IMG/VR virus record: IMGVR_UViG_3300000242_000120
Span: 1-27,883 of that record
DNA length: 27,883 nucleotides
Reading direction: 5' to 3' (one strand)
Source of the DNA: a virus
Shown: one piece after another, positions 15,720 to 22,019 of the stretch
Layout of the letters: every line of letters starts with the position of its first letter
Position numbering within the stretch: position 1 is the stretch's first letter
Notes under the pieces: generated by a model
Database searches by the model: none
What the model was told of the DNA's origin: nothing
Seen by the model: the letters and a program-made list of their open reading frames with translations, nothing else
Position numbers and translations under genes: made by a program

Positions 15720-15745
15720 GGAAATCAATATTGGTTTCCTTTTTT
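15720..15745 (+). terminator. Terminator after the nuclease-RAMA gene
   Basis: GGAAATCAAT (15720-15729) and ATTGGTTTCC (15730-15739) form a stem with one G-T pair and a tight tip, followed by six T. It closes the ATPase-nuclease operon about 90 bases after the stop. A TTGACA (15666-15671) and a TATAAT (15703-15708) lie upstream but not at promoter spacing from each other. Confidence 0.75.
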
Positions 15746-15793
15746 GATACAAAAATAAAGATAGTAAGTTTTCGACGAAAGGAGAATTTGCAA

Positions 15794-16246
15794 ATGCCCA
15801 AAGATACGTATTTAAAATGGAAAGTAGAAGGATCACTAGAAGATAAACTTAAAACGATAAAAGAGATGATTGCAAAAAAGATAACTCAAAAGGATATTGC
15901 AGAGGTTTTAGGTATATCAGAAAGAGTACTGATAAAACTAAAAAAAGAACATTCAGATGTTATGAATGCATTTATATTTGGGAATCAAGAATTAAAGGAT
16001 ACTTTAGTAAATGCAATATATGAGAGAGCTGTTGGAGTCACTAGAGAAGATGTTACGACAACAATTGAAGAGATTGCAAATGGTAAGAAAAAGAAAATAT
16101 CTAGAACAATTAGAAAATATCCACCGGATGCTAATGCTGCTAGATATTTGTTAATAACCAAATTTGGACGAGAGCATAATGAGAAAAGAGAAGAGATAGA
16201 TTTAATGTATAAGAAGCAAGAAGATAAGAATGAAAAATGGTCTTAA
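15794..16246 (+). CDS. Helix-turn-helix DNA-binding phage protein
   Basis: 150 residues. A helix-turn-helix of transposase/terminase-small-subunit type is at about residues 15-50 (IKEMIAKKITQKDIAEVLGISERVLIKLKKEH), followed by a segment with strand-rich and charged parts and a closing ITKFGREHNEKREE helix. The ATG at 15794 has AAAGGAG nine bases upstream; a longer frame to 15731 crosses the terminator and is rejected. A separate terminase small subunit is present at 21684, so a packaging role is unlikely. Such proteins often stand before ParB-methylase fusions in Firmicutes phages, as here. Confidence 0.6.
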   Translation: MPKDTYLKWKVEGSLEDKLKTIKEMIAKKITQKDIAEVLGISERVLIKLKKEHSDVMNAFIFGNQELKDTLVNAIYERAVGVTREDVTTTIEEIANGKKKKISRTIRKYPPDANAARYLLITKFGREHNEKREEIDLMYKKQEDKNEKWS

Positions 16247-16275
16247 AGTAAACGGCTTACTATTAAGGAGTTTAA

Positions 16276-17487
16276 ATGAAAATACATCAAATTGATATAA
16301 AACAATTGCTAGAATATGATAATAATCCTAGACAAAATGAAAATGCAGTTGATGCTGTAGAGAATAGTATAAAAGAGTTTGGGTTCAAGGTTCCGATTGT
16401 TATAGATAGGAATAATATTATTATCGCAGGTCATACTCGTTTACTAGCAAGTAAGAAGCTAGGACTAGAAACTGTTCCATGTATTATTGCAGATGATTTA
16501 AGCAATGAGCAAATAAAAGCATTTAGGTTAGCTGACAATAAGACAGCGGAGTTTGCTACTTGGGATTTAAGTAAATTAGAAAATGAACTAAAAGAAATTG
16601 ATATGGATATGCTTCAGTTTGGATTTGAAGAACTTGAAGAAGTATTTCCAGACAATGCATCTGATGATGATTTTAATATCGATGATGAATTGTCAGAAAA
16701 ATCCTATTCTCAACCTGGAGATATATTTGAATTGAACGGACATAGATTAATGTGTGGAGATTCAACAAAACCAGAAGATGTTAAGAAATTAGTTAATAAT
16801 GAAAAAATGGATATGATATTTACAGATCCTCCTTATAATGTAGATTATGAAGGAAGTGCAGGAAAGATAAAGAATGATAAGATGGAAGACAATAGCTTCT
16901 ATCTTTTTTTATTGGACGCTTTTACAAATATGTTTGATTCAATTAAACATGGAGGTTCGATTTATGTTTGTCATGCTGATACTGAAGGACTTAACTTTAG
17001 AAATGCTTATAAAAATGCTGGGTTTAAATTAGCTGAGTGTTTAGTTTGGGTTAAGAACGCATTAGTCCTTGGTAGACAAGATTATCATTGGAGACATGAA
17101 CCAATCCTTTATGGTTGGAAAGAAGGAGCAGCTCATTACTTTATTGATGATCGTACTCAAGATACTATTTGGGAATACAATAAACCTAAAAGAAATGACA
17201 TTCATCCTACAATGAAACCATTAGAACTTGTAGGAAGAGCAATATCAAACTCATCAAAACCTAAAGAAAAAATCCTAGATCTATTTGGTGGTTCAGGTTC
17301 AACAATGATTGCATCTGATCAATTAGGTAGAAAAGCATACTTAATGGAACTAGATGAAAAGTTTGTTGATGTAATTGTGAAAAGGTACATAAAACATACA
17401 GAATCAAATGAGAACTGTTTCTTAATTCGCAATGGTAAAAGAACTCCACTACATAAAGTATTAGAGTTTGAAAATATCTTACTATAG
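16276..17487 (+). CDS. ParB-domain/DNA methyltransferase fusion
   Basis: 403 residues. Residues ~1-100 are a ParB/Srx-like domain: EYDNNPRQNENAVDAVENSIKEFGFKVPIVID, then IIAGHTRLLASKKLGLETVPCI. Residues ~150-395 are a beta-class methylase with catalytic TDPPYNVDYEG (about 184-194) and a downstream SAM motif ILDLFGGSGST (about 333-343). Motif order IV before I marks the beta class; DPPY suggests N6-adenine or N4-cytosine methylation. These are common orphan methylases in Firmicutes phages and probably protect phage DNA from host restriction. It follows the HTH gene by 29 bases. With the type IIG pair it makes three methylase domains in the window. Confidence 0.9.
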   Translation: MKIHQIDIKQLLEYDNNPRQNENAVDAVENSIKEFGFKVPIVIDRNNIIIAGHTRLLASKKLGLETVPCIIADDLSNEQIKAFRLADNKTAEFATWDLSKLENELKEIDMDMLQFGFEELEEVFPDNASDDDFNIDDELSEKSYSQPGDIFELNGHRLMCGDSTKPEDVKKLVNNEKMDMIFTDPPYNVDYEGSAGKIKNDKMEDNSFYLFLLDAFTNMFDSIKHGGSIYVCHADTEGLNFRNAYKNAGFKLAECLVWVKNALVLGRQDYHWRHEPILYGWKEGAAHYFIDDRTQDTIWEYNKPKRNDIHPTMKPLELVGRAISNSSKPKEKILDLFGGSGSTMIASDQLGRKAYLMELDEKFVDVIVKRYIKHTESNENCFLIRNGKRTPLHKVLEFENILL

Positions 17488-17564
17488 TAAAAAAATTAGC
17501 TTGCTATTAAGTGCTTTTAGAGTGATATATGTAGTAACACAAAAACACTAATAGGAGGAAAATA

Positions 17565-17939
17565 ATGTTTAAAGAATACAATGCACATCCAAAAGGGCTG
17601 TTAACATCAGATTGTACAGTTAGAGCAATTTCAACAGTAACAGATATTGATTACATGGAATGTCGAAAAGAGCTTAACAGAAAGAAACGAGAATTAGGGT
17701 TTACAAGTTATAAAGATACAAAGTTCTTATATAAATATTTTGAAGGATATCCTAGATTAATCTTTAAAGCAATAAAAGGGCATCCTAGAGTAAAAGGAAC
17801 TGACTTTACGGATTTACATCCAAAAGGAAAGTTTATATTAAAAATGGCAGGACACATTACAGTTTGCATTGATGGAGTAATTCTAGATACTTGGGATTGT
17901 ACTTACCGTTCAGTCTATACTGCATGGGAGGTAAGATAA
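17565..17939 (+). CDS. Papain/C39-like cysteine-peptidase-fold phage protein
   Basis: 124 residues. SDCTVRAIS places a cysteine at position 17 at the start of a helix, KMAGHITVCIDG gives His97 on a strand, and ILDTWD gives Asp108. This Cys-His-Asp order and spacing is that of papain-like folds, as in C39-type peptidases. Similar small proteins, with MAGH...V.DG..YDTWD endings, are frequent in Firmicutes phages near methylase genes, but their substrate is unknown. AGGAGGAAAATA precedes the ATG. The stop overlaps the next ATG (TAATG), so the two genes are translationally coupled. It may be a peptidase, transglutaminase-like or inactive fold. Confidence 0.6.
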   Translation: MFKEYNAHPKGLLTSDCTVRAISTVTDIDYMECRKELNRKKRELGFTSYKDTKFLYKYFEGYPRLIFKAIKGHPRVKGTDFTDLHPKGKFILKMAGHITVCIDGVILDTWDCTYRSVYTAWEVR

Positions 17940-18238
17940 TGAAAACAAACTTTATAAGAAAAGCGATGAATTATGAATTGATTCCACAAGATGAATTTGA
18001 AATTGAAAAAGAAGTAGTATTAGTTAGAAGAGAATTTGAAGAATTTATTAAGCAACCATTAAACGATTATTATTTTATAGAAGATAATATTGATTCAATG
18101 TATGTTGACGAAGGTGGAATATTTCACTGCATCTTTGTTACATCTGATGAACATGACTTTGGAATCTTAGTTGAAAGCGAAGGATACAAATATGCTAGGT
18201 ATACAGCATACTTAACAAAAAACAACTTAAAGGGCTAG
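17939..18238 (+). CDS. DUF6329-like phage protein
   Basis: 99 residues, beginning MKTNFIRKAMNYELI and containing MYVDEGGIFHCIFVTSDEHDFGILVESEGYKYARYTAYL. This pattern recalls the DUF6329 family found in Firmicutes phages and integrative elements; no biochemical role is known to me. The start is the ATG coupled to the previous stop with GGGAGG upstream; a longer frame to 17891 lies inside the preceding gene. The stop codon sits in the loop of the following terminator. It travels with the C39-like protein and the SAM synthetase, so it may belong to the same accessory set. Confidence 0.65.
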   Translation: MKTNFIRKAMNYELIPQDEFEIEKEVVLVRREFEEFIKQPLNDYYFIEDNIDSMYVDEGGIFHCIFVTSDEHDFGILVESEGYKYARYTAYLTKNNLKG

Positions 18239-18250
18239 ATGCCCTTTTTT
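18229..18250 (+). terminator. Terminator at the end of the DUF6329 gene
   Basis: AAAGGGC (18229-18235) and GCCCTTT (18241-18247) pair across the five bases TAGAT, with further T following. The stop codon TAG is in the loop. The SAM synthetase gene starts 30 bases later with no visible promoter, so termination is probably partial or overcome by antitermination. Confidence 0.75.
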
Positions 18251-18279
18251 AGTTATCTACATGAAAGAGAGGAATCAAT

Positions 18280-19410
18280 ATGCAAGTAATAACTAGCGAG
18301 TCTGTATTTAGTGGACATCCTGATAAGATATGTGATCAGATTAGTGATGCAATACTAGATGCAATTTTAGAACAAGATAAAGATGCACGAGTTGCAGTTG
18401 AATCAGCAATTAAAGATGATCTTGTATTTGTATTTGGAGAAGTAACAACAACTGCAGAAGTTAACTATTCACAAATTGCAGGAAGAGTATTAAGAGAAAT
18501 AGGTTATAACGATAAATTTGTAATCCTAGAAAAGATTAGCAAACAATCTCCTAATATTGCTCAAGGAATAAATATAACAGAACAGCATGAACAAGGTGCA
18601 GGTGACCAAGGAATGATGTTTGGATATGCTTGTAATGAAACACAAGAGTTCATGCCATTACCGATAATGCTTGCTCATCAAATAGCTAAAGAAGTAGATA
18701 AGTTAAGAAAAGAAGAATATAGTCAAATCTTAAAACCTGATGGTAAATGCCAAGTATCAGTAGCATATGAGAATGGTAAACCTAAGAAAGTAGAAACGAT
18801 AGTAGTTTCTATCCAAACAGCTGAAGGAGTAACAAAGACTGAAATAGAAGATATAATTATTAATGATGTATTAACTAAAGTATTTGATTGGGATACAATA
18901 ATAGATGCTGAAGTATTAGTTAATCCAACTGGAGAGTTTGTAGTTGGTGGACCTTATGCGGATTCAGGATTAACAGGTAGAAAGATAATTGTGGATACAT
19001 ATGGTGGATATGCAAGACATGGCGGTGGTGCTTTCTCAGGTAAGGATGTAAGCAAAGTTGATCGCAGTGCTGCTTATTACGCAAGATACGTAGCAAAAGC
19101 CGTTGTAGGGGCAGAATTGGCGACTCATTGCGAAGTCTGTTTAAGCTATGTAATTGGAGTAGCTAAACCAACAAGTTTATTAATCAATACGTTTGATACT
19201 GGAGTAACGAGTGATGAAGAAATACAAGCATTGGTTGAGTATATCTATGATTTTAAACCTGACAATATAAGAAGAGAACTTGAACTAGATAAAGTCAAAT
19301 TCAGAAAATTATCAACTTATGGACACTTCGGTCGTGAAGACCTTGATGTTCGTTGGGAACACGTTGATGATAAGATAATCGAGTTAAGAAAGTTATATGA
19401 AAAAATCTAA
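18280..19410 (+). CDS. metK: S-adenosylmethionine synthetase (methionine adenosyltransferase)
   Basis: 376 residues, near the bacterial MetK length. All hallmark motifs are present: SGHPDKICDQ (11-20), the ATP-binding GAGDQGMMFGYA (106-117) and the P-loop-like GGGAFSGKD (248-256). The enzyme makes SAM from methionine and ATP in the cytoplasm. GAGAGG lies seven bases before the ATG. The HNH gene overlaps its end by 14 bases, so it belongs to the phage operon and is not a chromosomal remnant. With three DNA methylases in the window, its likely job is to raise SAM during infection or induction. Possession of an intact housekeeping-type enzyme by a phage is uncommon but known. Confidence 0.95.
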   Translation: MQVITSESVFSGHPDKICDQISDAILDAILEQDKDARVAVESAIKDDLVFVFGEVTTTAEVNYSQIAGRVLREIGYNDKFVILEKISKQSPNIAQGINITEQHEQGAGDQGMMFGYACNETQEFMPLPIMLAHQIAKEVDKLRKEEYSQILKPDGKCQVSVAYENGKPKKVETIVVSIQTAEGVTKTEIEDIIINDVLTKVFDWDTIIDAEVLVNPTGEFVVGGPYADSGLTGRKIIVDTYGGYARHGGGAFSGKDVSKVDRSAAYYARYVAKAVVGAELATHCEVCLSYVIGVAKPTSLLINTFDTGVTSDEEIQALVEYIYDFKPDNIRRELELDKVKFRKLSTYGHFGREDLDVRWEHVDDKIIELRKLYEKI

Positions 19411-19684
19411 AGCAATACATCGTTTCTATAAGTCAAGCGCATGGAAAATGGCTAGACAAATTAAGATTACAAACGTAAAAGGATTATGTGAGAGGTGTCA
19501 ACTTCCTGGAGAAGAAGTTCATCACATCATTAGGTTAAGTAGTGAGAATGTAAAAGATGTGAGTGTATCGCTCAACCCAAAGAACCTAGAGTTTTTATGT
19601 AAGAAATGTCACAATACTGAACATGGAAGGTTTAGTAAGACTATAGAGTTTGATAGTAGTGGTAATTTGATAAGATACAAATGA
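19397..19684 (+). CDS. HNH endonuclease
   Basis: 95 residues with the HNH layout: zinc pair Cys31/Cys34 (CERC), EEVHHIIRL with His42-His43, Asn60 and Asn63 in SLNPKNLEFLC, then the second zinc pair Cys68/Cys71 (CKKCHNTEHG). In HK97-type phages an HNH protein encoded near the terminase is needed for packaging cleavage and head morphogenesis, and this position, before the terminase genes, fits that role. It starts inside the end of metK. Two accessory units now separate it from the terminase small subunit gene, with which it normally adjoins. Confidence 0.9.
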   Translation: MKKSKAIHRFYKSSAWKMARQIKITNVKGLCERCQLPGEEVHHIIRLSSENVKDVSVSLNPKNLEFLCKKCHNTEHGRFSKTIEFDSSGNLIRYK

Positions 19685-19693
19685 CTCTCACTG

Positions 19694-19702
19694 TGATATA
19701 AT
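19694..19702 (+). promoter_or_regulatory. Extended -10 promoter of the HEPN-like moron gene
   Basis: TGATATAAT is a consensus extended -10, 22 bases before the next ATG and just after the HNH stop. No -35 is evident. The transcript would have a short leader carrying GAAAGGG as ribosome site. Confidence 0.6.
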
Positions 19703-19724
19703 TTTCATTAGAAAGGGTGATGAA

Positions 19725-20270
19725 ATGAAAAAAATTAAGAAGCTATGGGAATTAGTTAAAAGTTTTTTTAAGAAAAAAGAAAAGGAACGAGTTCCTCAAA
19801 TAAATTATGTATTACAAACCGAAATTGATGGATTTAAAAAAACAAGTGAGTTGATTTATAAAGAATGGAATAATGTACAAGGTGTTATTTTGAAATATGA
19901 GTATGTTTTTCCATATGTAGTAAATACTTGCTTTTGTTGTGAATTGCTATTAAAGAATCATTTTAACGAGAAAGCTAAAAATGTTTTCGGTCATGATCTA
20001 AAAAAAATGTATAACAAACTTGATGATCCTATCAAAGATTTGATTTTGAAAAGCATTTATAATGCTACTACTATAACCAAAGCTAATAGAAAAGATTTTG
20101 CATCGAATATGACAAAAGTTAGAAAAGGTTTTGAAAAGTTTAGATATGCATATGAAGATAAAACAAATAAACCTTTTAATCCTAGTGCTGGTGATAGAAC
20201 TGTCAATAAAGTAGAAGTTAATATCTCTTTTTTGAAAAAGTTCTTAAATGCTCTCGAAATAAACTTGTAG
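19725..20270 (+). CDS. HEPN-like accessory (moron) protein
   Basis: 181 residues, highly basic at the N-terminus (MKKIKKLWELVKSFFKKKEKE), then an all-helical domain with NTCFCCELLLKNHF, VFGHDLKKMYNKL and FEKFRYAYED. A helix of this sort, then GHDL, then F-x-x-x-R-Y-x-Y-E, recalls HEPN-fold proteins of the kind tied to toxin or defence roles. The canonical catalytic Arg-x4-6-His motif is not visible, so ribonuclease activity is doubtful. It has its own promoter and terminator, in a spot where phages often carry host-benefit genes. A function in defence or superinfection exclusion is an inference. Confidence 0.55.
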   Translation: MKKIKKLWELVKSFFKKKEKERVPQINYVLQTEIDGFKKTSELIYKEWNNVQGVILKYEYVFPYVVNTCFCCELLLKNHFNEKAKNVFGHDLKKMYNKLDDPIKDLILKSIYNATTITKANRKDFASNMTKVRKGFEKFRYAYEDKTNKPFNPSAGDRTVNKVEVNISFLKKFLNALEINL

Positions 20271-20334
20271 CCCCCCTCTAGTTCAATAAAATTACGAACA
20301 GGGTACCGTACATGGGGACCATTAAAAAACGCAA

Positions 20335-20361
20335 AGCAGATTTTTGAAAATCTGCTTTTTT
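20335..20361 (+). terminator. Terminator of the HEPN-like gene
   Basis: AGCAGATTTT and AAAATCTGCT (20335-20344, 20347-20356) form a perfect ten-base stem, with a two-base tip, followed by five T. It lies 65 bases after the stop. The intervening bases include an unusual G-rich patch at 20301-20320. Confidence 0.88.
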
Positions 20362-20369
20362 GTTACAAT

Positions 20370-20398
20370 TTGTTAAAGGAAAATAAAGGTGGTATAAT
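20370..20398 (+). promoter_or_regulatory. Promoter of the membrane-protein moron operon
   Basis: TTGTTA and TATAAT are separated by exactly 17 bases, giving a near-consensus vegetative promoter. It lies directly after a terminator and 21 bases before the next ATG, so expression in the lysogen, independent of the lytic programme, is likely. Confidence 0.75.
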
Positions 20399-20418
20399 CT
20401 TATCAAGGGGGTGGTTTT

Positions 20419-20928
20419 ATGAGTTCTTCAGAAATAGTAGCGTTGATTTCTATTGTTGCATCATTTTTAATTGCAGTTTCCTCATTTGTATATAATTATT
20501 TTAAGTCCAAACAAGATAGAGTGTTTGAACTTGATAAACTAAAACAAGCACAACTTCATGAAGATAAAACTAAAAGAATTGAAGTATTGATTATCGATAT
20601 TTATGATTTAATGAATACTGCATCAAATCCAAAGACTTCACACAGAGAGCTAGAGAATAAAACAATTAGAATTAAAAAAACATTGTTAACATATGCAACT
20701 GGAATAACGATAAAAAAATATAATGAACTAATGAAGATTTCACTTAATAGTATTGAAGAAAAAAGAAAAATTCTGCTTTTAGCTCAAGTTATATTGCTAC
20801 TAAGAGAAGATATGGGTCATTCTGGCGAAACAACACCTGAAGACATTTTAAGAATAATTTTAAAAAGTGATGAAAAAACAGAGAAATTCCTAAAAGAACT
20901 TAATTTGTTAGAAGAAGTTTTGAATTAA
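20419..20928 (+). CDS. Single-pass membrane protein of the moron operon
   Basis: 169 residues. Residues about 5-27 form one strongly hydrophobic segment (IVALISIVASFLIAVSSFVYNYF); the rest is a charged, mostly helical cytoplasmic part with coiled-coil character. The hydrophobic segment begins almost at the N-terminus and is not followed by a cleavage-like site, so it should be an anchor, leaving the bulk in the cytoplasm. AAGGGGGTGG precedes the ATG. It is the first gene of a three-gene unit. I do not recognise the family. Phage moron membrane proteins often act in superinfection exclusion or as defence effectors, which is only a suggestion here. Confidence 0.7.
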   Translation: MSSSEIVALISIVASFLIAVSSFVYNYFKSKQDRVFELDKLKQAQLHEDKTKRIEVLIIDIYDLMNTASNPKTSHRELENKTIRIKKTLLTYATGITIKKYNELMKISLNSIEEKRKILLLAQVILLLREDMGHSGETTPEDILRIILKSDEKTEKFLKELNLLEEVLN

Positions 20929-20942
20929 ATAGGGAGGTTAAA

Positions 20943-21485
20943 ATGGATAATAAAAGTAAAAGTATGTTTTACGAGTTTTACAAAGATATGTATTTTCATG
21001 AGATAGATAGAAGAAAAGAGCATAGAGATAGAGCGGATGTTCCATTTTCAATATTTTCAACAATTAGTATTGTTATAGTAAGCTTCTTTTATAAAGAAAT
21101 ATTTAAAATTTCAAATATTTGGATTTATAACATTGCAATAGTATTTTTAGTAATTTATTTGTTTTCAATATTGATTTTTTTGTGGAATTATTTTTACTTC
21201 CTTAGATCAACTAGAATTAAAGCATTTCCTAAAATGGTTGATTTTCGCAAAAATGAATTACAGTATTATCAATACCTTGATGAAAATGAAATGAATTATG
21301 ATGAAGCCACAGAAGCAACTAAGAAGAACATCATAGACAATTATATTGAATGTCATGATTTCTTGAGAGTTGCAAACAAAACTATGCTAGTTGATTACCA
21401 TAATCTTGTAAAAATACTTAAAGCAAGTATTATACTTGGTGTAGCGTTATTTTTTATCATATTTATGAATACTATTATTCAATGA
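20943..21485 (+). CDS. Three-helix membrane protein of the moron operon
   Basis: 180 residues with three hydrophobic helices at about 33-50, 59-82 and 158-177. The N-terminal part YEFYKDMYFHEIDRRKEHRDRAD is a charged helix leading into the first helix; the region between the second and third is a soluble, acidic helical segment. This N-terminal helix plus two close membrane helices resembles SLATT/2TM effector proteins of defence systems, but the match is only in shape. AGGGAGG lies before the ATG, 14 bases after the preceding stop. It ends in TGA and is followed by the short proline-rich gene. Confidence 0.65.
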   Translation: MDNKSKSMFYEFYKDMYFHEIDRRKEHRDRADVPFSIFSTISIVIVSFFYKEIFKISNIWIYNIAIVFLVIYLFSILIFLWNYFYFLRSTRIKAFPKMVDFRKNELQYYQYLDENEMNYDEATEATKKNIIDNYIECHDFLRVANKTMLVDYHNLVKILKASIILGVALFFIIFMNTIIQ

Positions 21486-21498
21486 AGGGAGAAATGTT

Positions 21499-21630
21499 AT
21501 GTTTAGAAATGGTGAATCAAATGAGCCAAAACCTCAAACTGAACAACCAAAACCTCAAACAGAAAAACCTGAACCAATAGGACCTGTTATTATTACAGAT
21601 TCTGCAATTCCTAATAATGAGGATGACTAG
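21499..21630 (+). CDS. Short proline/glutamine-rich peptide gene
   Basis: Forty-three codons beginning MFRNGESNEP with two KPQTE repeats (PKPQTEQPKPQTEKP) and an acidic tail. AAGGGAG lies seven bases upstream of the ATG, and the gene starts 13 bases after the membrane protein stop and ends ten bases before a terminator. The clean ribosome site and bracketed position support a real gene despite its length. It may be a small partner or inhibitor of the membrane protein; function is unknown. Confidence 0.6.
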   Translation: MFRNGESNEPKPQTEQPKPQTEKPEPIGPVIITDSAIPNNEDD

Positions 21631-21639
21631 TTTGAAGAT

Positions 21640-21662
21640 AAGCTGTACTTGTACAGCTTTTT
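21640..21662 (+). terminator. Terminator of the moron operon
   Basis: AAGCTGTAC (21640-21648) and GTACAGCTT (21651-21659) make a perfect nine-base stem with a two-base tip and T tail. It ends the accessory unit 20 bases before the terminase small subunit gene. Confidence 0.85.
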
Positions 21663-21683
21663 GTTTGGAAAGAGGTGGCATTG

Positions 21684-22019
21684 ATGTCAAAAACATCACA
21701 AGTAAACTACGAATATAATCGTTTGAAGAAGTTATTTTTAAACGTTAATGATACAAAATCAGAGCTTGTTGATAGCTTAATTCAGCAAGCAGCTTTTATG
21801 AAGATAGAACTAGATAATCTTCAAGTAAAAATTAAGAAGTATGGAACTGTTCAAATTTCTAGTAAAGGTGCACAGAGGCAAACTGAGTCTGCCAAGTATT
21901 ATACTAAACTTGTTAATACGTATGGGACAGTAATTAAAACGTTAAATATCATTCTTGGAAAAACAGTAGATGATAGTGATGATGCTTTCGAAGAATTCCT
22001 TAAAAAGGTTAACTCTTAA
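21684..22019 (+). CDS. terS: Terminase small subunit (P27-like)
   Basis: 111 residues, starting at the ATG with GAGGTGG five bases upstream (a GTG nine bases earlier is too close to that site). The protein is helical, with VDSLIQQAAFMKIELDNLQVKIKKYG and QRQTESAKYYTKLVNTYGTVIKTLNIILGK, the usual layout of the P27 family, including an N-terminal DNA-recognition part and an oligomerisation helix. It recognises the packaging start on phage DNA and passes it to the large subunit. The stop overlaps the large subunit start (TAATG), so the two are made in a fixed ratio. Confidence 0.8.
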   Translation: MSKTSQVNYEYNRLKKLFLNVNDTKSELVDSLIQQAAFMKIELDNLQVKIKKYGTVQISSKGAQRQTESAKYYTKLVNTYGTVIKTLNIILGKTVDDSDDAFEEFLKKVNS

